The position numbers were made by a program, and so were the translations under genes. The notes beneath the pieces were generated by a model. That model made no database searches. It saw only the letters and a list, made by a program, of their open reading frames with translations, and was not told the origin of the DNA. A stretch of DNA of 64,000 bases from Symsagittifera roscoffensis (Eukaryota; Xenacoelomorpha; Acoela; Convolutidae): the NCBI RefSeq assembly GCF_963678635.1, contig NC_087062.1, positions 59,290,129-59,354,128 of the forward strand, in the 5' to 3' direction. Shown in pieces: positions 55,920 to 64,000 of the stretch. How positions within the stretch are numbered: the first letter of the stretch is position 1; every line of letters starts with the position of its first letter.

Positions 55920-56640
55920 TGTGATACAGGCAAGTTAAATTTCAATCAATATCTATTAAAATTACCAATGATTATCAAACTTGCGACCTTGCTTTAAAAA
56001 GATACACCATAATTCATGACGCGCAGAAACACCGCTTTCAAATCAAACGAGGAATAACAAAAAAGAAGAAACAACAATGTTAAGAAAACCACAGCGAATA
56101 TAATTTCTTTCTAGAGCACAAAATTTAGGCTGAGGCGAACCTAATATTTTCATCATATTCCTCATAGCGAAATGGGACATAAAAAAAACTGGAAATACGC
56201 CAATTTGAGGAAACGTACATTTTTCGTTGTTATACATGGTTGTGAATTTCTAGTTATTTAGTTCAGGTCGTAGTTTCACATATTATTTGGTTGAATTGAA
56301 ATAAAAAGTTGACTGTGATGCAATGAAATAGTATCATCAAAAGTCCTTCATTAAACTAGAAAAAAAAAATTATTTTTTAAAGCATTTTGAGGGAAAATCA
56401 TAAGTGAGTATTTTGAAAGTCATTTCTAACACAGAGGAAAGCAGAGCTGGGCACCACTCGCGACACAAACTTGAAAAAAAAATTTGAAGATAGAAAAATA
56501 TTCTATCACTTGTGAAAAGAGAAATTTTTTTTTTATCAGCATTAAATGCATCGTCGTAACCATCATTTAAAAACACCGGCTCAAAATCCATATTACAAGT
56601 ACAAATTTATAACCACATCAAATGGAATTAACGTGGAGAA
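55920..56640. other. Upstream flank of SET
   Basis: Probable promoter region of SET on the minus strand. AT-rich, with a CTAACACAGAGGAAAGCAGAG motif of the dispersed hairpin-element family near 56430. No recognisable promoter element. Confidence 0.35.
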
Positions 56641-56649
56641 AACTCCCGG

Positions 56650-58830
56650 GGGCAGCGGGGCAGATGGGAATGTATCCAATCATCGGTGGTGGATCAGTTC
56701 ACTGACAAGAAGCGGGTCCGGGTCGCTTTTGAACGTCTCAATAATAGCTGCAGCATTTCCCATTTGCACTGCTACTCCCATACGTTGTCTTAGATATTTA
56801 GTTGCTCTCTTCTCTCCTGTGGCAATAAATATCCGTCTACCCAAATCATTAACAAAATCGAGGGTGCTAGGGCCGAGTCCACCTAATGTCTCTACTGCAA
56901 CTGGCTGGAAGAAGTGTGTCTGTGCTATGGCCGAGTATTTACTGACTTTTCGAGACTCGGCAAGTTCAGTGACACATGGACGAGGAGTAGCTGCTTGGGT
57001 GGAATATGAGGCGGCTAGGCGATGCACGCAGGTGAAACCCCACGCCATGGAGCGACCTAAGCGTCTCGGAACATACCTGCTGGTTCCAATTCTGCTGGAA
57101 TATGAGCCTTCTGCAGGGCTTTGTTGATAATCTCGTTGCCGAGTTGGTGCCTAGCATGGCGACTCCGACTGCGAAGACAGACGAACGCGTGTGACCCGTC
57201 CGCTTCAACCTTGGCGCCACACCAACAGGTGTGTGAGGAGCAAATTGGTAAACCTAGTCTGAAGCTAACGGCGATTTTCAGCTGCTCGTCTGACATATGC
57301 AAACCTAGAGATCTAGAGGGCATAGCGTTGAGCCAGTCGCTCGCTCCTTTACAAGCAGCTCCATGTAATCTGGCGGCATCACTGGCTGTGGCTTCCTGGA
57401 GAAACTGGCTAACTTGTTTTTCCGTGATTTTATCGTATATTTCGCGCTGTTTAAAAGATCGCGGGGGAGCTCCATCTACTGTGAAAGCATCGAAGTTAGT
57501 AAGGGCGTCCGTTATTACGTCAGTTTGAGAAAAGGCATAGACCTGCTGTGCTAGATCTTTGACTGAAAGGAAAGACGAGAGGTACGAAACGACAGCCAGT
57601 TTAGTAGGAGGTAAGATACCAAGGCCTCCAGAACGGGCTGGTAGTGAGGCTTGCTGCCACGCAGCAACATCTATCTTGATGTTTATGATGTTTTCCAGAA
57701 CACTTATAATTGTGTTCTCAAGCGTGAGAAGGAGGTCAGTTCTTCGATAGACTTCTGATGTTCGAAAGAAGTAAATCAGCTTAGGAATGAGAAAACAATT
57801 CTTCAGCAGGAATAGAACACAGTATGAGGATACGTGTTTCAGCCGCTCTTTCATCAGAAGGATGGCTTTCAGCTTCTGGTTAAAAATAGTTTCAATCGAG
57901 ATCGGTCCCAAGGCAGAGCCTAGAAGCTCAATTTCAGAGTCCTGCACAGTCTTGATCCTGGGGCACAGAAGCTTGAACTCGTTGGTAACCTTGGTGCTAA
58001 AATCATGATTAGAACTGAAGAAAACTATTTCACACTTTTTATCGTTCAAGGACAAGCCGACTTTTTCGATCTCAGCCATGACAAGGCGAAGATCTCAAAT
58101 GACAATCTTCCAGTCGTCGCCTTTAGTGATGTCGTCAATATAGGCAATTTTCAATCTGGCCTTCAACCTGACGATAAATCTGTGGATGGACAGACAGAAA
58201 AGGAAAACCGCTAGAGGGTCTCCCTGTTGGAACCCTTCCTCAGAGACAATGAACCCTTCGCCGAAAGACAAGAAGCTTCCCTGTTCGTAGCAAAGTCTGT
58301 AGAACGGAAGAAGTTCCGGCATTTCTTCTGCAAGGAGTTCAGCGACATAGTCTCTTCTAACGGTGTTGAACGCATTGCTGAAGTCCAGCTTTAGCAGAAC
58401 ATTGTTTTCGTTAGCGCTTTTAATGAACGCCCGAACAGCATGGACTGCAGCTTCCGCTCCTCCCCGGGTGCCGAACCCAACTTGAAGGGGAGCGAAGTAG
58501 GATTTGAACTTCGAACTGGCAATACTGGCTGCACATTTGCCAGCAACTCGGCACAGTGTGTCTCCCACAGCAATAGGGCGCAGGCCTCCGTTGGGCTTGT
58601 TGAAAGCACTCAAATTGGCGCCAGCAATTAGGGGTTTTATTCTGTCTGGAACCGTTCCGGATTAGGAGAAGGTTAACAAACGCAGTAAGCGCTGATTTCA
58701 GGTTCAAGGCGTCTTGACCAAGTTTATCACTTAGACAGTCCTTCACATGTTGAGGACGCAAACAAGTGGTACCTCCAGCAGCAAAGAGAAATAAGTAAAA
58801 GATTTCCAATGAGAATTTTAAATTGTCGTG
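56650..58830 (-). pseudogene. Decayed R2-like non-LTR retrotransposon (reverse transcriptase plus restriction-like endonuclease)
   Basis: Minus-strand pieces in order: 58770-58650 gives CLRPQHVKDCLS and ALTAFVNLLLIRNG. A frameshift near 58657 then leads to the frame with AFNKPNGGLRPIAVGDTL, KLDFSNAFNTV, GFQQGDPLAVFLFCLSIH and AYIDDI, the RT core including the catalytic DD. One in-frame TGA at 58095 follows, then 58079-57057 with GLGILPPTKLA and a zinc-knuckle-like CWCG ... HAFVC followed by RHARHQLGNEIINKAL. The frame stops after EPAGMFRDA. The expected KRPDG catalytic region is missing by deletion, and the remaining SMAWGFTCV ... ASY tail continues in another frame to 56680. The element is 5'-truncated and certainly inactive. 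Assignment to the R2-like, restriction-like-endonuclease group is from these motifs. Confidence 0.85.
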
Positions 58831-58834
58831 CATA

Positions 58835-59420
58835 TATCGTGCATATCACGTTCAACAGTTGAAATTTAAAGAAAATGAACAAAGATAATGTTAAAAAATC
58901 AACCACAACTTAAAAATCACATTTACAAAATTCACCAATCAAATTCTGTGCCAGTCAGTCATATCCTGAAGTTTTATCTTAATTTTGGGTGAAATGGTAT
59001 TGTTAAAAATTCGAATTGACCATGTCATGCTCATACTCAAGTTTATCGCAGCAACTGGAATGAAAAAGCAAAAATGATCAGAAGAACCGATTAATAATTG
59101 CGGGAAAGTTGACTAAAAATCGTTCTCGAGTCAAATTGCTATATATAAAAAAAACACTTTAATTGCACATCGAAATTAATTTCAATACACAAGTGTATGT
59201 CAAATGTTTTCTGTTTATTTTATCAATTCATAAAAATATTATAACAACATTAGATACACATAATTACAATAACAATAAACAAAACAAAATCTATTACAAT
59301 TATCAATGATTACTTTTCACCTGAGAGCTTCAAGGTGGTTTATATATAAAAGTTAATATATAAACTTGAAGCTTTTCCATGAAACTTTGCCACAGAGGGG
59401 TCCTCTTTAAATACTAATTC
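58835..59420. other. Spacer and 3' flank between the two retrotransposons
   Basis: AT-rich. The part below 59420 is probably 3' untranslated sequence of the CR1-type element (its coding remnant ends at 59449). No ORF of interest. Confidence 0.4.
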
Positions 59421-62400
59421 TTGAATTTTATCTTTGCTTTTCTGTATGTTAGTATGTCTTTAGAGTTGACTTTATCATCTTTTGTTTGTTCCAGATTATG
59501 ACGGACATTTTAAAGAAGGAATTTTCAATGTATTGCCAATTGTATCTGTCGCCGAAATATAATTTTTTGTTTCTTGTATTTGTATCTATTTGGTGGTTAT
59601 CATACTCAATGTTATTATTGGCTGGTAATAATTGATGTTGTATTTTCCAAAAGTGACATAATATTTTATAGTCCAGAGACATTGTTACTGGCAATATATT
59701 GTTTTTTAGCTTCAAGTCTGAAGATGAGTCGTTTTTTGCTCGATCGCAAAAAGTTTTTACTGCCCAGCTTAACTGTTTTTCCAGAGATATCATTAGGTTA
59801 CCCAATATTCCACTTAAAACAATTGCTGGGTAATGCAAATGATTAATTACCAGTGCATGCATTATCAAGAGTCTTGTTTCTACTGGCAATGGCTTTTTGA
59901 TTGATTGAAGTGTTTTTATTCCGCATGCCATTTTCCTGAAAATATTTTTGATTTCATCTTGGAATGTGAGAAACTGATCTTAAACTACTCCTAGTTATTT
60001 AACATTGGTTTTTTCCTCAATTATTTTATCATCTGGAGTTATAGTATACTTCTCATCCTTTTTCTTTGAAAGTTTTTTGCTGAAAACGATGAGTTCTGTT
60101 ATTTTTTGCATTCAATTGAAGTGAGTGTTCTAAGAAATAATTTTACAACAGACTACAATTGGCTTCGAGTGCTTTAAGAGCTTTTTGTGGATCGTTATTT
60201 TCACAGATTAGTAATGTATCATCCGCATATTGAACTATTTTACATGTTTTCTCAATTTGTTTGTTGAGATCGTTAATGTAGAGATTGAATATTAGAGGGC
60301 CAAGGACAGTACCCTGTGGGACACCCTGCTCAAGTGCAATCCAATCGGATTCGGTGTTGCTAAAAATTGTTTTCTGGCTTCGGTTGGTGATAAAGAATTG
60401 ATCATTTCTATAGCTTCTTCGGAAAACTTTAACCCTTTTAGTTTCTGTTCAAGATAAGTATGATCAATATAATCAAATGCTTTAGAGTGATCCAGTAAGG
60501 AACATGCTACAGTTTTGTTGTTGTCTATTGCTTTTCTGCATGCTTCAGTGCAATAAAGAGTAGCGTCGATTGTTGAATATGATGTTCTGAACCCAAATTG
60601 AGTATTACTTAATAATTTTTGGGATATCAGATATTCGTTGATTTGTTTATATAACAATTTTTGAAAAACTTTTGAGAGAGCCCCAGTTATAGAGATAGGC
60701 CTATAATTTTCTGGTAGTTCTGGATCTTCTTTTTTGTATATTGGTGTGACAATTGCTTTTTTGAGCTTGCAAGGATATGTCTTGTTTTTCAAAAACTCAT
60801 TGTATAGAATTGTCAGTTGTGTGTATTTATCATTGCAGCCATCCTTCAATTCTCAGGCTGGAATTTTGGATGCACTTGGTGCCTTTCGACAATTTAAATT
60901 ATGTATTTTTTTTAACATTCAGCTGATGTGTTGAATCGGAATGAAAATTTATTATTATTGCGAATGTTGCATGTAGAAGTCTTAGGACTTTGCCTGATTT
61001 TTGAATTTTTCTCATAAAAGCATCCAAGAGTTGAGAACTCGTACTTTGGCAGGTTCACCATCTGTAAATAATTGGTTATGAAATCGCCGAAGGAGTTTCT
61101 GAGTAATGGAATGAGGTTGGAAGATTTTTTTGAGTTTCTTGTATCGTTTATTATACTCCATTTTTCGCGTTCGCTTTTTTTCGAGTTAAATAGTTGGGAT
61201 ATAAAATTATCATCTTCGTACTTTATCTTTGGTTTGTCGTTGCGAATGAAAGTAGTCTTCTGTGAGGTACATTCTCTAATGGTGTCAGCAATGTTAGATG
61301 TGAAGATGTCGAGCATTATTTCGGGATTATTATTGCTATAGAAACTTCTCCAATTAATAGCTGATAGTTTTTGTTTGAATTTGTAATTGGAGTAATTGGA
61401 TTTGTCATAAATTTTACGTTTGATTGATCTTACATTGTTGGTCAGCTTAAGTTCTGTAATGAATGCTGTTGCTTGGTGGTAGGTCTTAATTGGTGGTGTG
61501 AATACTATTGAATTATTTGTTAGATCTCTTATGCCTAGGTCGATGATAATATAGTCAATTAGTGCTTTTGAGTGAGTAGGTGTTAATTTGTTAGTGACGT
61601 TCAGATTATATGGTTTTAGGATTGTATCTAAAGATTGTTTGTAGTCTTCGTTGAGATAGTTGAAATTATAATCTCCTAGTAAAATTAGGTTTGAATTGAA
61701 TGACTGTGCATGGTCAATTGATTTTGTTAGATCTTCTAAGAAGTCTGTTTTGTTGTTTCCATTAGGATTATAGGCTAGGTTTAATAGAGTGGTTCTATCA
61801 TTTTTGTTGAGTCCGGCTTTAAATTCTATCCAGATGCTATCATACATTTTTGTACATGTTGTTTAAGTCATGTCTTACTTTTGGGTTTAATTTTTTAGGA
61901 ACCAGTTACATGACCCCTCCACCCTTGAATTTTTAACTTGATTCATAAGTTCTCTCACATCGGAACAACTTATGTTTGTCATTGTCTGTGGCCCATAGTT
62001 TATCGTCATTTGTATCATTGAACCGTGTCTCGGAAAATCCGAAAATTGTATTATCATTAAAAGTTTTAATAAGTTGTTTGAGATCTGAATGCTTTCTAGC
62101 TAAACTTCTACAATTAAGGCGTAGTACTTCTAAATTGTTGTTGTTGTTTTCCAGTTTTTTCTTTATTTGACTGAATTCCATGAAGGGTCCTGGATTTGGG
62201 TGGATATCCCTCGATGTTAGGAGAGTTTTATAAATTTCTTGTTTTTTATAAGTCTTGCTTGTGTTTTTTATATAATAATTGTAATAGTAATAGCTTATAT
62301 TATTAAATATAAGGCAATTATATTTGTTCGAGTATATTGTGACAACCCATGGAAAAAGATACTTTTTCTTTTTTTTATTCCGTACCTCATAAGCTACCAA

Positions 62401-62470
62401 TTGATCGCTTTCGCAGAAGCTGATGACAGATATGCTAGTTAAGACAAAAAGTAACAGCATATCGTTTTGT
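59421..62470 (-). pseudogene. Decayed CR1/L2-type non-LTR retrotransposon (APE endonuclease plus reverse transcriptase) with 2A-like motif
   Basis: Read on the minus strand: 62460-61933 has a leader with TLLTSRDIHPNPGP, a 2A-like motif, then the endonuclease start LEVLRLNCRSL and SETRF (catalytic Glu region). After a break, 61847-60912 has LILLGDYNFNYL and THSKALIDYIIID, the rest of the APE fold. Following more breaks, 60849-60292 has AIVTPIYKKEDP, NYRPISITGALSKVFQKLLY, NTQFGFRTSYST and SKAFDYIDH. A frameshift near 60340 leads to EQGVPQGTVLGPLIFNLYIN and, at about 60235-60210, QYADDTLLI, the catalytic box. A C-terminal piece, 59931-59449, follows. At least four disruptions make it inactive, but most domains remain, so insertion was not very ancient. 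Confidence 0.88.
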
Positions 62471-63370
62471 AGAACTATTCGCGTCGAGTGGTTGATTAAG
62501 GCCTTTCAGAAGCATGTCTACAATCTGGAGTCAGATTTGCTGGAAACAAGTGCCCAGGAGAAGCTCTAAAGGGCACGAGCAAGGCTCGATACCTAGATAG
62601 AATAAGAACCTAGGCCTGACGGAGTTGGCTTGCCGGCTCGAGTTGATGGAAAGTCTAGAGCTCAAGCGGTTGTCTCATGAAGGCTCAATTGGTCATGATT
62701 GAGAAGACTGTATGGAAGCGCATGAGGCGCATTTTTCTCGAGAGAGGACCTCGAAAACGGCGGACCTGACAGGTGTCCCGAGAAGTTGATGTTTGGCCCG
62801 ATCAGTATCGACCATTTGTAACATTCGCCCGGAAGTATATATCGACAGAAAATAAAGCTAAGCTATAAAACGACTGGCCAGCGCCTAAACAAAGCTCTGC
62901 ATGCTTTTCACCGTCTCTACCAAAGCCAGTTCTTTCGGTGGTCTTTCTAACATCGGGTCGACAAAAACGTTACTACTTTCGGCTTCGGTCAAAACAATCA
63001 AAATATCTTAATTATATGCAGGAATGGTGAGCTCATGGCTGGGTCTCAGTATCCCCAGACCACGAGGTCACCCCTAAAAACAGTGTTACTACTACTTATT
63101 ATATTACTATTGTTTTTGTTCAGTAGATAAAAATCATCATCTCCATCAAAGATGGATCAACCCTTTCCCTCAACTCCTAGCTTCTCATTATCAGAAAATG
63201 AATCTGGATGTTAATTAAATTCAAATCAAGACAACCAAGAAGCTAAAATCTTGTATAAAACAGTTTAAGTTCAAGTTTCAAGACCTCTCCGGATTCTTGA
63301 ATCCGGTGAAATAATAACCTTATGCTGGATTCACTGTTTCAACACCCTTCACCGTTGGCGTGAATGGCTC
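62471..63370. other. Unidentified region
   Basis: GC-richer at 62.5-63.0 kb. No ORF of family character is present. CCAGACCACGAGGTCACCCC and the repeated TTACTACTACTTA-like stretch near 63085 could belong to a mobile-element end, but I cannot find paired ends. Confidence 0.3.
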
Positions 63371-63400
63371 TGTAACGATTGTAGCGACACAATCGTTACA
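63371..63400. repeat. Perfect 12-bp inverted repeat
   Basis: TGTAACGATTGT and ACAATCGTTACA flank a 6-nt loop (AGCGAC). The motif could be an operator-like site, a hairpin or an element end. No context decides between them. Confidence 0.6.
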
Positions 63401-64000
63401 ACTCGCAGCGTTCTCAGATAATTTCCAGTTGTATTTTTCTATTTCTCGTCGTTGTTTCTAACGCAACTATCGTTGTTATTGTGTTTCTTTTCTGATTTTT
63501 CTCCAGAATGGCCGAATCAACATTTCTCAGAAATATGAAGTCAACAATCGAAAGTTTAAAAATTTTAAAATACCAGAATATCCTGACCTTCACAGTTTGT
63601 TTAATCGTTCAAATAACGTCGCTAATGTACTAAAACTGCCAATTCTCAAGGTCAGCGGCCACCAATTTTAAATTGCACTTTTGTCCATTCTGGTCGATTG
63701 TCACATACTCCCCGGACAGCCCGGTCAATGTCTCCATTGAATCTCATGATCTACGTAAAAAGGGTACAGTGCCATGGAACAGAATTTACAAATTGCACGA
63801 AATCACTTTTATCCACGCCATATCGACTCACTGCAGAATATAAAGGGCATAGTACTACACTACTATAGCCTTCCAAATTCTCTCATTAATCTGCACTTTC
63901 GAGGATATGATTTAAGACAAAACATTGTTTCTGACTTCCAATGTCAATGCCCTGATTTAAAACATTTTCTCCAAGGTTTTAAAAGGTGTTAGTTTGCAGG
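63401..64000. other. Right end of window, no supported gene
   Basis: An ATG at 63508 after an acceptor-like TTTTTCTCCAG opens 41 codons (MAESTFLRNMKSTIESLK, then a hydrophobic stretch) before TAA. A 72-codon ORF lies at 63774-63992. Neither shows a domain or a good donor site. Either could be part of a gene that continues past the window, but evidence is too thin to call one. Confidence 0.3.

Overview
This window is genomic DNA from an invertebrate animal. It is AT-rich, has spliceosomal GT-AG introns, and is dense in repeats. The animal assignment rests on the genes: an actin-binding LIM protein (four LIM domains plus a villin headpiece), a canonical poly(A) polymerase with the long metazoan-type C-terminal tail, and a SET/TAF-I histone chaperone. 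I cannot name the species. All host genes that I can support lie on the minus strand, so gene order in transcription runs from high to low coordinates: SET (55.9-51.5 kb), poly(A) polymerase (50.2-8.8 kb), a small unrecognised membrane-protein ORF (8.5-8.1 kb), and abLIM (7.9-4.7 kb).

The main result is that the coding pieces at 48.3-50.2 kb and 8.8-15.2 kb belong to one poly(A) polymerase gene. I joined 11 exons at consensus splice sites with matching phase, giving about 847 codons. Intron 2 is about 33.1 kb, while the other introns that I mapped are 0.07-2.5 kb. Intron 2 carries a satellite-like tandem array of about 22.6 kb (15.27-37.9 kb). The array is built like a higher-order satellite: related monomers of about 450 bp occur in blocks of four, giving a unit of about 1,815 bp. 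Five units are nearly identical and stand head to tail (16.75-25.83 kb). They are followed by shorter variant units (about 1.55 kb x2 and 1.33 kb x2) and by decayed monomers at both edges. The short ORFs that recur with this period are by-products of the repeats.

The rest of intron 2 (37.9-48.3 kb) is a collection of short repeats. It holds MITE-like elements with inverted ends related to AAGAGTCAATGAACG, tRNA-derived relics, a GC-richer block of unknown origin (42.8-45.4 kb) with a long near-perfect hairpin, and a 160-190-bp tandem repeat. A second MITE-like family (ends near TGTTCCGACCATT) sits in the introns of abLIM, poly(A) polymerase and SET. A hairpin motif (CCCTTGC...GCAAGGG) and a CACAGAGGCGAAG motif are shared between dispersed elements and the satellite, so the satellite probably took in part of a mobile element.

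The right end (56.6-62.5 kb) holds two decayed non-LTR retrotransposons on the minus strand. One is an R2-like element with a restriction-like endonuclease tail, broken by a frameshift, an in-frame stop and a deletion. The other is a CR1/L2-type element with an APE endonuclease and reverse transcriptase, and it has a 2A-like DIHPNPGP motif. The left end (1-4.6 kb) and the extreme right (62.5-64 kb) have no gene that I can support.
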